This document shows, piece by piece, positions 1-6,139 of a stretch of DNA of 6,384 nucleotides (the stretch's first letter is position 1; each line of letters starts with the position of its first letter). Where the stretch lies: positions 1-6,384 of the forward strand of contig CAJMMY010000063.1 in assembly GCA_905214605.1 (NCBI GenBank), given 5' to 3'. This stretch comes from an uncultured bacterium (lineage in GTDB: Bacteria > Bacillota_A > Clostridia > Oscillospirales > Oscillospiraceae). Position numbers and translations under genes: made by a program. The notes under the pieces were generated by a model. It made no database searches, was not told the DNA's origin, and worked only from the letters and a program-made list of their open reading frames with translations.

Positions 1-1106
1 AGACCCAGAATGGCGCCCCGGGCATACATATCCCAATGGGGAGCGCCCAAACCGGTGAATGCGGGAACCATATACACGCCGCCGTTGTCCGGCACGGAAT
101 CGGCCAGAATGTCGCATTCCCGGGCGGTGCGAATCAGACCCAATTCGTCCCGGAGCCACTGAATGGTGCTGCCCGCGTTAAACACGCTGCCCTCCATGGC
201 ATACGTGGTTTTTCCGTCGATGTTCCATGCCACGGAGGTCACCAAGCCGCCCATGGAGCGAATGGAAGTGTCTCCGGTATTCATCAAAGTAAAGCAGCCG
301 GTGCCGTAGGTATTTTTTGCCTGACCGGGCTGAATGCAGCCTTGTCCCAGCAGCGCGGCGGCTTGGTCACCGGCACTGCCGCAGACAGGAATTCCGGCCA
401 ATGCCTCCAAACCGGGAATTCCGGGGGCGATTTTCCCGTACACCTGCGCGTTGGGCATGGGGGTCGGGAGCATGGACATGGGAATACCCAGTCGCTGACA
501 GAGATTTTTATCCCATTGCAGCGCGTCGATGTCAAAAAGCATGGTACGGGATGCGTTGGAGTAATCGGTCACGTGTACCTTGCCGCCGGTGAGGTTCCAA
601 ATCAGCCAAGTGTCCACGGTGCCGAAGAGCAAATCGCCTTTTTCTGCCTTCGCCCGCGCACCGGGAACGTGGTCCAGAATCCACTTGATTTTGGTGCCGG
701 AGAAGTAGGCGTCAATGAGCAGACCGGTTTTATCCCGCACATAAGCGGCCATGCCGTCTGCAGTCAGCTCATCACAAATGGCTGCGGTGCGGCGGCACTG
801 CCAGACAATGGCGTTGTAAATGGGCTTTCCGGTGTGCTTATCCCAAACAATGGTGGTTTCCCGCTGGTTGGTGATGCCGACACCGGCAATGTCCGTGGGA
901 GACAGACCGCTTTTTTCGTAGGCTTCCTCCAATGCGTGGAACTGGGTGTCCAGAATCACCATGGGGTCATGCTCCACCCAACCGGGTTTCGGGTAAATCT
1001 GGGGGAAGGGGTACTGTGCCAAAGTGACGATATTGCCGTAAGCGTCAAAAATAATGGAGCGGGAACTGGTGGTTCCTTGGTCCAATGCAATCAAATATCC
1101 GTTCAT
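1..1106 (-). CDS. glpK: Glycerol kinase, C-terminus cut by window edge
   Basis: Cytoplasmic FGGY-family kinase that converts glycerol and ATP to sn-glycerol 3-phosphate, the entry step of glycerol use. The frame is open from the ATG at 1106 to the left edge, giving 368 of the usual roughly 500 residues. Visible motifs are the N-terminal ATP-binding loop DQGTTSSR (residues 9-16), GITNQRET with R82 and E83 expected to contact glycerol, VWQCRRT (102-108), Y134, the catalytic Asp in [14 protein letters not shown] (D247), then NTYGTGCF, and near the edge [16 protein letters not shown]. These positions agree to within a residue or two with E. coli GlpK. The start is supported by GGAGG at 1118-1114, seven bases upstream. 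Downstream of the conserved VYG (222-224) I see no histidine up to GDQ, so the HPr-phosphorylated His of enterococcal-type GlpK appears absent. The gene is divergent from a lipase-like hydrolase that could supply glycerol. Confidence 0.97.
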   Translation of the reverse strand, partial: MNGYLIALDQGTTSSRSIIFDAYGNIVTLAQYPFPQIYPKPGWVEHDPMVILDTQFHALEEAYEKSGLSPTDIAGVGITNQRETTIVWDKHTGKPIYNAIVWQCRRTAAICDELTADGMAAYVRDKTGLLIDAYFSGTKIKWILDHVPGARAKAEKGDLLFGTVDTWLIWNLTGGKVHVTDYSNASRTMLFDIDALQWDKNLCQRLGIPMSMLPTPMPNAQVYGKIAPGIPGLEALAGIPVCGSAGDQAAALLGQGCIQPGQAKNTYGTGCFTLMNTGDTSIRSMGGLVTSVAWNIDGKTTYAMEGSVFNAGSTIQWLRDELGLIRTARECDILADSVPDNGGVYMVPAFTGLGAPHWDMYARGAILG

Positions 1107-1122
1107 ATCGGTTCCTCCGTGG

Positions 1123-1138
1123 TTGACGAAATCGTCAA
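1123..1138. promoter_or_regulatory. 16-bp palindrome, candidate operator between divergent genes
   Basis: TTGACGA-AA-TCGTCAA is a perfect 7-bp inverted repeat around a 2-bp centre. It covers the proposed -35 of the hydrolase promoter and lies in the predicted glpK leader, so one dimeric regulator could affect both genes. There is no U tract after it and the 2-nt centre is too short for a stable RNA hairpin loop, so a DNA operator is likelier than an RNA structure. I do not recognise the binding protein. Confidence 0.4.
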
Positions 1139-1151
1139 AAATGGGTAAACT
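1123..1151 (+). promoter_or_regulatory. Probable sigma-A promoter for the hydrolase
   Basis: TTGACG (1123-1128, 5 of 6 to the -35 consensus) and TAAACT (1146-1151, 4 of 6 to the -10 consensus) are separated by exactly 17 bp. Transcription would begin near 1158, about 30 nt before the ATG at 1188. The -35 hexamer is part of the palindrome at 1123-1138, so a protein bound there would block this promoter. Confidence 0.5.
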
Positions 1152-1159
1152 GGTAATAT

Positions 1160-1168
1160 ATTGTAACA
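1160..1168 (-). promoter_or_regulatory. Probable extended -10 promoter for glpK
   Basis: On the minus strand the bases read TGTTACAAT, which is TG-N-TACAAT and fits an extended -10 element of a sigma-A-type promoter (5 of 6 in the hexamer). I see no good -35 at 16-18 bp, which is tolerated at extended -10 promoters. The predicted start of transcription, near 1153, would leave a leader of about 45 nt that includes the palindrome at 1123-1138 and the glpK ribosome binding site. This is inference from motif and position only. Confidence 0.45.
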
Positions 1169-1187
1169 CAATGGGAGTGTGATTGCT

Positions 1188-2117
1188 ATGGCAACAATGA
1201 ACGAATTTACATTTCCTTCCTGCGACGGGGTACACGAGATTTATGCCCGTCAATGGTTGCCGGAGGGTCCGGTCCGGGCTGTGGTGCAGATTGCTCACGG
1301 TGTGGCAGAACACATTGCGCGGTATGACGATTTTATGCAGTTTCTCACGGAGCAGGGAATTGCCGCGGTCGGCAACGACCATTTGGGCCACGGCCGCAGC
1401 ACCCGGAGCGCAGACGAGCTGGGCTATTTCGGCGCAGAAAAAGGCTGGAACCATGTGGTCGGAGACATTCATCGGCTCCATCGGAAAATAAAAGGGGAGT
1501 ACCCGGACGTTCCGGTGTTCCTGTTTGGTCACAGTATGGGCAGCTTTTTGTCCCGAACCTACGCCATTTTAAATGGCGAGGACTTGGACGGTCTGATTCT
1601 TTGCGGTACGGGTCATCAGCCGAAGGCTATGGTCAGCGCGGGATTGACGGCCTCCGCCTTGGAAATTCGCCGCCATGGACCGGATTACCGCAGCGACATG
1701 CTGAATGACATGGCATTCGGCAGCTACAACAAGGGATTTGAGCACGTATTTACGCCCAGTGACTGGATTTCCCGGGAGCGGTCCGTGGTGGACCGGTATC
1801 TGGCAGACCCATATTGCGGATTCCTGCCCACAGCGGGTTTGTTCCATGAGATGATGCGGGGAATTTCCTACGTGACAGACAACGGAAATATCCGCAAAAT
1901 GCCGAAAGACCTGCCGGTGCTGTTTATTTCCGGCGCAGCCGACCCCGTGGGAGAAAACGGCAAAGGCGTTATGCGGGCATACAGCGCATTCATTGGTGCG
2001 GGTATGATGGACGCAACGCTGAAACTCTATCCCGGCGCACGGCACGAATTACTGAACGAAACCAACAAAGAGGACGTTTATATGGACGTGCTTTGCTGGC
2101 TGAATCGGTATTGCTGA
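1188..2117 (+). CDS. Alpha/beta hydrolase, monoacylglycerol lipase/lysophospholipase-like
   Basis: A 309-residue serine hydrolase of the Hydrolase_4 type, expected to cleave an ester such as a monoacylglycerol or lysophospholipid. The oxyanion-side motif [11 protein letters not shown] (residues 37-47) matches the HGxxEHxxRY signature of monoglyceride lipases. It is followed by NDHLGHGRS and the nucleophile elbow GHSMGS with Ser116. The remaining triad candidates are Asp252 in SGAADPVG and His286 in GARHE, giving the normal order and spacing. A cap region lies between about residues 140 and 235. No signal peptide or membrane segment is visible, so it is probably cytoplasmic. I chose ATG 1188 because GGGAG at 1173-1177 lies 10 nt upstream; the GTG at 1179 is too close to that site and the ATG at 1197 is far from it. 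The divergent glpK neighbour suggests a role in releasing glycerol. The substrate is inferred; a peptidase or other esterase cannot be excluded. Confidence 0.9.
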   Translation: MATMNEFTFPSCDGVHEIYARQWLPEGPVRAVVQIAHGVAEHIARYDDFMQFLTEQGIAAVGNDHLGHGRSTRSADELGYFGAEKGWNHVVGDIHRLHRKIKGEYPDVPVFLFGHSMGSFLSRTYAILNGEDLDGLILCGTGHQPKAMVSAGLTASALEIRRHGPDYRSDMLNDMAFGSYNKGFEHVFTPSDWISRERSVVDRYLADPYCGFLPTAGLFHEMMRGISYVTDNGNIRKMPKDLPVLFISGAADPVGENGKGVMRAYSAFIGAGMMDATLKLYPGARHELLNETNKEDVYMDVLCWLNRYC

Positions 2118-2131
2118 ATCCAATGATACAA

Positions 2132-2171
2132 AATCGCAGCTCTGAAATCCCCGGATTTCAGAGCTGCGATT
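2132..2171. terminator. Bidirectional intrinsic terminator between convergent genes
   Basis: Bases 2132-2150 and 2153-2171 are perfect reverse complements (19 bp). In RNA this would give about 18 bp of stem with a 4-nt loop. On the plus strand the stem is followed by the T-rich run ATTTTATTTATTTATT, which suits termination of the hydrolase transcript. On the minus strand it is followed by TTTGTATCATT, a weaker U tract that could end the histidine kinase transcript. It starts 14 bases after the hydrolase stop and ends 7 bases short of the kinase stop. Confidence 0.9.
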
Positions 2172-2178
2172 ATTTTAT

Positions 2179-3399
2179 TTATTTATTGATTCCTTCGTTT
2201 TCCAAAGGTAGGGTGACGAAAAATGTATTCAAGCCGCCGCCGCTTTCTGCCCAGATTTTGCCGTGGTGCTCGGTAACAATGCTCTCGGCAATGGACAGCC
2301 CCAGACCGTAGCTGTGATTCATACTGCGGACCTTGTCCGTACGGTAGAACCGCTTAAAAATATTTTTCAGGTCTTCTGGAGCAATGGGGGCGCCTTCGTC
2401 TGCCACAGAAAGGGTGCAATGCTTGCGCCCGGAGCGGGTGAGGGAAACGGTGACCGTTCCACCGTCGGCATATTTCTGCGCATTATCCAGAAAGATTTCT
2501 ACGACTTGCCGCAGCTGGTCTTTATTGCCCTTTACTGGTATGCCCGGTGCAATTTCCGTGTCCAACAGCAGGTCTTTTTCGAAAAACAGTGCTTCAAAGG
2601 GAAGAGCAGCGTCCTCCACCAAGTCGCTGAAATCGAAAGATTCCCATGCTTTTTTCCCCACTCCGTCATCAATTCTGGCCAATTCTAGCAGACTTTCCAC
2701 CAATCCCCGCATTTGCTGCGCCATGGTATTGATGCTGCGGACCAAACGGGATTTGGTTTCTGCATCGTAATCCGAGGAGGCCAATAATTCTGCGTCGGTG
2801 AGAATGACGGTCAGGGGCGTTTTCAATTCATGGGAGGCGTCGGCCACAAACTGTTTTTGAATTTTCCATGTCTGCTCCACCGGGTGAATGGCCCATCGCG
2901 CCAACAGCAGACTGAGGAAAAAGAAAGCCAACAGACTAGCGGCACCGATGCAGATACAGGTCCGAATCAAGCTGTACATGGTATTCTGCTCGGCTGTGGT
3001 ATCGGCAAAGACCACCAGCAGGGAATTGAGCGTGCGGGTTTGGTAGTACCGCAGGTTGTAATCCCGGATGACACCGGTTTGGTCTCCGCTGTTCACCACG
3101 CGAATCAGCTGCCGCAAAAATTCCTGGTCGGACAAATCATAGCTGCCGCCGTTGGAGATAATCATAATCCCGGCGTTGTTGACTTGCAGCGTAAAGTACG
3201 GAATACGGCTTTCTGCCGAGGTATCATTGGGGCGATAGGTATGGGTGGGGTCCTCGGCAACCGCCTCCATGAGCATCATACTTTCCTGCTCCAACCCGGC
3301 ATGGGTAAAGGTAAGCAGCATTCCGAAGACAATGCACATCATTACGGTGACGATGCTCATCGTGATACAAATAAAGCGGATACGGAGCTGTTTCAGCAT
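2179..3399 (-). CDS. Membrane sensor histidine kinase, partner of the upstream regulator
   Basis: A 406-residue two-component sensor kinase that should autophosphorylate on His and pass phosphate to the regulator encoded just upstream. TM1 spans about residues 9-32, an extracytoplasmic sensor domain about 33-142, and TM2 about 143-168. The H-box FVADASHELKTPLTVI carries His190. The ATPase part shows the N-box around N306 (IFLDNAQKY), G1 DEGAP (334-338), the F-box IFKRFYR (347-353) and G2 YGLGLSIAES (364-373). Only about 20 residues separate TM2 from the H-box, too few for a HAMP domain. I recognise no named fold in the sensor domain. The ATG at 3399 overlaps the end of the regulator gene by 7 nt, which indicates translational coupling. 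Context (shared operon, divergent htrA with matching operator) suggests a CssS/CiaH-like sensor of envelope or secretion stress. Kinase identity is firm; the signal is inferred. Confidence 0.95.
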   Translation of the reverse strand: MLKQLRIRFICITMSIVTVMMCIVFGMLLTFTHAGLEQESMMLMEAVAEDPTHTYRPNDTSAESRIPYFTLQVNNAGIMIISNGGSYDLSDQEFLRQLIRVVNSGDQTGVIRDYNLRYYQTRTLNSLLVVFADTTAEQNTMYSLIRTCICIGAASLLAFFFLSLLLARWAIHPVEQTWKIQKQFVADASHELKTPLTVILTDAELLASSDYDAETKSRLVRSINTMAQQMRGLVESLLELARIDDGVGKKAWESFDFSDLVEDAALPFEALFFEKDLLLDTEIAPGIPVKGNKDQLRQVVEIFLDNAQKYADGGTVTVSLTRSGRKHCTLSVADEGAPIAPEDLKNIFKRFYRTDKVRSMNHSYGLGLSIAESIVTEHHGKIWAESGGGLNTFFVTLPLENEGINK

Positions 3400-4070
3400 C
3401 CGTCTTTCACCTCCAGATGATAACCCAACCGGCGAATGGCCTCAATCTGAATGTTGGAGCCAATGCGGGCCAGCTTTTTCCGCAGAAATCCCACGTAAAC
3501 CTCTACGTGATTTTCCACGGCGTTGGAGTCATAGCCCCAAACCCGCGCCAGCAGGATTTCTTTGGAAAGATTCTTCTCTTTGGTTTGCATGAGCAGACGC
3601 ATCACATCAAATTCCTTTGCGGACAGACGGACCGTTTCCTCACCGCACACCAGCATACCGGAGCCAAGGTCCAGCGTGGTATTGCCGAAGGTCATTACGT
3701 CCACTTCCTTGCTCTGCCGGCGGAGCAGGGCATTGACGCAAGCCATCAGCTCCCGAGTGTCAAAGGGCTTGGTCAGGTAATAGTCGGCACCGGCATTCAG
3801 ACCCTCAATCCGGTCGGCAACATCGGATTTTGCCGTGAGCATCAGAATGGGCACCGAGCAGCGCTTGGCGCGGACAGAGCGAGCTACCTGGTAGCCGTCC
3901 ATGCCGGGCATCATCACGTCCAGAATCAGCAGATCATAAATACCCAGCTCTGCATATTCCGCACCGGTTTCTCCGTCATATACCGTCTCCACGTCAAAAC
4001 CCTTTGCGGAAAGCAGGGTTTTCAGGGATTCGGCCAATAATTTTTCGTCTTCAATAATGAGTACTTTCAT
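3393..4070 (-). CDS. OmpR/PhoB-family response regulator
   Basis: A 225-residue DNA-binding response regulator. The receiver domain (about 1-118) has the acidic pair E7-D8, the phosphoacceptor D51 in LILDVMMPGMDG, the switch Thr79 in LTA and the conserved K101 in YLTKPF. The C-terminal winged helix (about 125-225) shows LSAKEFDVMRLLM, the recognition-helix region ENHVEVYVGFLRKKL and the wing IRRLGYHLE, all typical of the OmpR/PhoB class. The ATG at 4070 has GAGG (4080-4077) seven bases upstream. It is the first gene of the operon and overlaps the kinase by 7 nt. Its likely targets are the TTFCAG-type repeats (TTTCAG-N5-TTTCAG) in front of its own gene and of htrA, since their 11-bp period fits tandem OmpR-family binding. 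The arrangement resembles CssR and CiaR, but I assign no gene symbol because orthology cannot be shown from one window. Confidence 0.96.
   Translation of the reverse strand: MKVLIIEDEKLLAESLKTLLSAKGFDVETVYDGETGAEYAELGIYDLLILDVMMPGMDGYQVARSVRAKRCSVPILMLTAKSDVADRIEGLNAGADYYLTKPFDTRELMACVNALLRRQSKEVDVMTFGNTTLDLGSGMLVCGEETVRLSAKEFDVMRLLMQTKEKNLSKEILLARVWGYDSNAVENHVEVYVGFLRKKLARIGSNIQIEAIRRLGYHLEVKDGC
3407..3414 (-). promoter_or_regulatory. Strong ribosome binding site for the kinase, inside the regulator gene
   Basis: On the minus strand 3414-3407 reads GGAGGTGA, a near-perfect anti-16S match, 7 nt before the kinase ATG at 3399. It lies within the last codons of the response regulator. This decides the kinase start and indicates that the kinase can recruit ribosomes itself as well as through the overlapping stop and start. 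Confidence 0.8.
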
Positions 4071-4100
4071 TGCGCACCTCGCATTCTATGGGATACTATT

Positions 4101-4133
4101 ATAATACAATATCGGTCTGAAAGAATACTGAAA
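4101..4133 (-). promoter_or_regulatory. Autoregulated promoter of the two-component operon
   Basis: Read on the minus strand, 4133-4117 is TTTCAG-N5-TTTCAG, an 11-bp-period direct repeat typical of OmpR-family sites. Ten bp after it comes TATTAT (4106-4101), and a perfect TATAAT overlaps at 4103-4098 with 13 bp spacing. There is no consensus -35; the repeat sits in that position, as in PhoB-type activated promoters. Transcription would start near 4091-4094, some 20-25 nt before the regulator ATG. The same sequence, inverted, precedes htrA. Confidence 0.7.
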
Positions 4134-4136
4134 AAA

Positions 4137-4165
4137 CTGAAATTTTCTGAAATTTTTTTCAGTAT
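4137..4165. repeat. Additional CTGAAA half-sites beside the operator
   Basis: CTGAAA occurs again at 4137-4142 and 4147-4152, continuing the series begun at 4117 and 4128 (start-to-start spacings 11, 9 and 10 bp). It is followed by the inverted copy TTTCAG at 4157-4162. The end of this block, TTTCAGTAT at 4157-4165, is the reverse complement of ATACTGAAA at 4126-4134. These may be weaker or cooperative regulator sites upstream of both promoters. AT-richness raises the chance rate, so only the phased pair at 4117-4133 is well supported. Confidence 0.45.
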
Positions 4166-4263
4166 ATTTTTCAATGTGATTGAAAAAATGTCTCCAATCA
4201 TGGTCTATGATGGAAATAATAAATCGAAATTAGTTTAACGGATTCATAAATTGTTCAAAAAAA

Positions 4264-4296
4264 TTTCAGTATTCTTTCAGAGTTACGCGTTACAAT
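4264..4296 (+). promoter_or_regulatory. Response-regulator box and promoter of htrA
   Basis: TTTCAGTATTCTTTCAG (4264-4280) is a TTTCAG-N5-TTTCAG direct repeat, followed 10 bp later by the -10 candidate TACAAT (4291-4296). The -35 hexamer expected at 4268-4273 (AGTATT) does not match consensus, so activation by a bound regulator is likely. Together with base 4281 it is the exact 18-bp reverse complement of 4116-4133 in front of the regulator operon. Transcription would start near 4303, leaving a leader of about 60 nt. Confidence 0.75.
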
Positions 4297-4365
4297 GACC
4301 ATGCAAACGGGGAACACCCAATGCACATGAAATCGTAACGTAATTCCAACAAGGAGTGATTCAAT

Positions 4366-5655
4366 ATGACAGACCAGAATGAAATGAACATGAATACAGA
4401 ACCGGAACAGAATCCGTTTAATCCTATTCCTCCGGAGAAAGAACCGAAAAAATCCTGTGTGGTGGAAATGACCACGAAAAAAGTGGTTGCCATTGCCCTG
4501 TGCTGCTCTCTGGTAGGCGGCTGTGTGGGCGTGGGCGGCGCAGCACTCATCGGCAAAACCGGAAAGGGCAGTACCACTATGCAGGAGGGCAGCCACCCCA
4601 CGGCGAACATCGACATTACGCAGATTGATACCAGCAAAGAGCTCACCGCTGCGGAAATTTATGCCGCCAACGTGAATTCCACCGTCGGTATCACCACCCA
4701 AGTGACCACCAACTATTTTGGATTCCAGACCACTTCTGCCGCCTCCGGCTCCGGATTCATTCTCACCGCTGACGGCTATATCCTCACCAACTACCACGTC
4801 ATCGAAAATTCCAGCTCCATCAAAGTGACGCTGTATGACAACACCGCTTATGATGCAACGGTGGTGGGCTTTGATGAGAGCAACGACATTGCCGTGCTGA
4901 AAATCGATGCAAAAGACCTGACCCCGGTGGTGCTGGGCGATTCCGATACCTTGAATGTGGGCGATACGGTGATGGCAATCGGCAACCCCTTGGGCGAGCT
5001 GACCTTCTCTCTGACCAAAGGCGTGGTCAGCGCATTGAATCGGGAAGTGACCTTCTCCAGCGGCTTGACCATGGATTTGATTCAGACGGATTGCGCTATC
5101 AACTCCGGTAACTCCGGCGGCGCACTGTTCAACGTCTACGGGGAAGTGGTGGGCATCACCAATGCAAAGTACGGCTCCAGCTCTTCCAGCGGCGCGTCTG
5201 TGGATAACATCGGTTTTGCAATTCCCATGAACACCGTGAAGAGCCTTGTGGAAAGCATTATCGAAAAAGGCTATGTAGAAAAACCTTACATCGGCATTTC
5301 TGTGATGGACGTGGGCGAGGAAAGTCAGGCTTACGGTCTGCCTCAGGGCGCTGCGGTGAAGGAAGTGACCGAGGGCGGTCCCGCGGATAAAGCAGGTTTG
5401 CAGGCCAATGATATTATCACGGCGGTGAACGGTACGGAAATCGACGGCAAGGACGCGTTGGTGTCTCAGGTGCAGAAATGCAGTGCCGGGGATACGCTGA
5501 AACTGACGGTGTATCGTCAGGGTGAGACTATTGAAGTGACCGTCAAGGTGGAAGTGAAGAAACAGACGGCGGATCAGGTGCAGCAATCCAGCAACCAGAG
5601 TCAGCAGGAGCAGCAGATGCCTGTCAACCCCTTTGAGTACTTCTTCAATCATTAA
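4366..5655 (+). CDS. htrA: Membrane-anchored HtrA/DegP-type serine protease
   Basis: A 429-residue S1C-family protease that should degrade or refold misfolded proteins at the outer face of the membrane. Residues 1-37 are hydrophilic, with prolines and acidic residues, and presumably cytoplasmic. A single hydrophobic segment (about 40-63) anchors it, and a linker leads to the protease domain (about 95-300). The triad is His144 (TNYHVIE), Asp174 (SNDIAVL) and Ser250 (GNSGGAL), all intact. One PDZ domain (about 306-396) starts at YIGISV and contains GGPADKAGLQANDII. The tail (399-418) is rich in Gln and Ser. Length and layout match Firmicute HtrA proteins. The ATG is set by AAGGAG at 4351-4356, 9 nt upstream. 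It is transcribed away from the two-component operon and carries the same operator, so induction by envelope or secretion stress is likely. The gene is followed by its own terminator and appears monocistronic. Confidence 0.97.
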   Translation: MTDQNEMNMNTEPEQNPFNPIPPEKEPKKSCVVEMTTKKVVAIALCCSLVGGCVGVGGAALIGKTGKGSTTMQEGSHPTANIDITQIDTSKELTAAEIYAANVNSTVGITTQVTTNYFGFQTTSAASGSGFILTADGYILTNYHVIENSSSIKVTLYDNTAYDATVVGFDESNDIAVLKIDAKDLTPVVLGDSDTLNVGDTVMAIGNPLGELTFSLTKGVVSALNREVTFSSGLTMDLIQTDCAINSGNSGGALFNVYGEVVGITNAKYGSSSSSGASVDNIGFAIPMNTVKSLVESIIEKGYVEKPYIGISVMDVGEESQAYGLPQGAAVKEVTEGGPADKAGLQANDIITAVNGTEIDGKDALVSQVQKCSAGDTLKLTVYRQGETIEVTVKVEVKKQTADQVQQSSNQSQQEQQMPVNPFEYFFNH

Positions 5656-5682
5656 ATCGATTGATTCTCTCTCCTCTCTTTT

Positions 5683-5718
5683 GAGTCGGAAAGGCGCAAG
5701 CTTTTCCGGCTCTTTTTT
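5683..5718 (+). terminator. Intrinsic terminator after htrA
   Basis: The arms 5683-5694 (GAGTCGGAAAGG) and 5701-5712 (CTTTTCCGGCTC) form a 12-bp stem with two G-U pairs and a 6-nt loop, followed directly by six T residues (5713-5718). It begins 27 nt after the htrA stop and should end that transcript. Confidence 0.9.
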
Positions 5719-6139
5719 GCGTTTTCGGGGATAAAAAAATTTTCTACGAAAACCAATCTAACTTTGTGAAAAAAACGGCTATAACTTAAATAATTACAAA
5801 ATTCTCGCGCATCACCGAAAATATTTTTGTTTCGCCCGGTGAAAAATGGCGAATCCAAATAAGCAAATTCTCTGACAGTTTCAAAATTTTGAATCGTTTG
5901 CGTGAGAAACTTTCATTTTTTGCGGAAAAGTGGCCTGAAACCGTGCAGAAATGGGAAAAAACATTCAGGAAATTATTTTTTATGCAGTTTGGACATATTA
6001 CGAAAAAAAGATACAAAAACGGCAGAAAAAGGGTGCAAATCTACCAGACAGAACGGTTGACACAACGGGAAAAGAATTATACAATATTGCTTGAAAATGC
6101 AATGAATTTTGCCAGCAAAACAGGGAGAATGAATCGAAA
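5719..6139. other. AT-rich intergenic stretch without a convincing gene
   Basis: These 421 bases fall between the htrA terminator and the next start codon. G+C drops well below that of the upstream genes and runs of A or T are frequent. A plus-strand frame is open from TTG 5889 to the TGA at 6141-6143 and overlaps the next ATG as ATGA. It has no ribosome binding site, encodes a very Lys/Arg-rich product I do not recognise, and contains a strong promoter at 6057-6085, so I do not call it a gene. A loose inverted repeat (TCACCG 5812-5817, CGGTGA 5837-5842) is the only other structure noted. I see no tRNA, IS end or CRISPR repeat here. Confidence 0.6.
6057..6085 (+). promoter_or_regulatory. Near-consensus sigma-A promoter for the last gene
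   Basis: TTGACA (6057-6062, perfect -35) and TACAAT (6080-6085, 5 of 6 at the -10) are separated by the optimal 17 bp. Transcription would begin near 6092, about 48 nt before the ATG at 6140. This is the best promoter match in the window and implies high, possibly constitutive, expression unless repressed. Confidence 0.8.

Noticed and set aside
36..1148. Long plus-strand open frame of 370 codons
   Set aside because: It is the antisense shadow of glpK; the minus strand encodes clear FGGY-kinase motifs over the same span and the plus product has no recognisable family.
4194..4213. Imperfect inverted repeat CCAATCAT-GGTCT-ATGATGG in the spacer between the two operators
   Set aside because: Short, with a bulge, and not placed at either proposed promoter; could be chance in AT-rich DNA.
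4282..4339. Scattered dyads in the htrA leader (GTTACG/CGTAAC, TGCA/TGCA, GGG/CCC)
   Set aside because: The arms are short, not concentric, and the outer left arm lies upstream of the predicted transcript start, so no convincing leader structure or riboswitch results.
4501..4526. Lipobox-like VGGC (Cys53) in the hydrophobic segment of HtrA
   Set aside because: The cysteine lies after 52 residues with a 37-residue hydrophilic N-terminus, far longer than a lipoprotein signal peptide; a plain membrane anchor fits better.
4255..5652. Long minus-strand open frame of 465 codons, His- and Arg-rich
   Set aside because: It is the shadow of htrA, whose catalytic triad, PDZ domain, ribosome binding site and terminator all lie on the plus strand.
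5812..5842. Inverted repeat TCACCG...CGGTGA
   Set aside because: Six-base arms around a 19-base AT-rich loop without a T tract; too weak to call as a terminator or element end.
5652..6016. Two short minus-strand frames in the AT-rich spacer (5652-5858 and 5786-6016)
   Set aside because: They overlap each other, have no good start context, and one runs through the htrA terminator; composition alone explains them.
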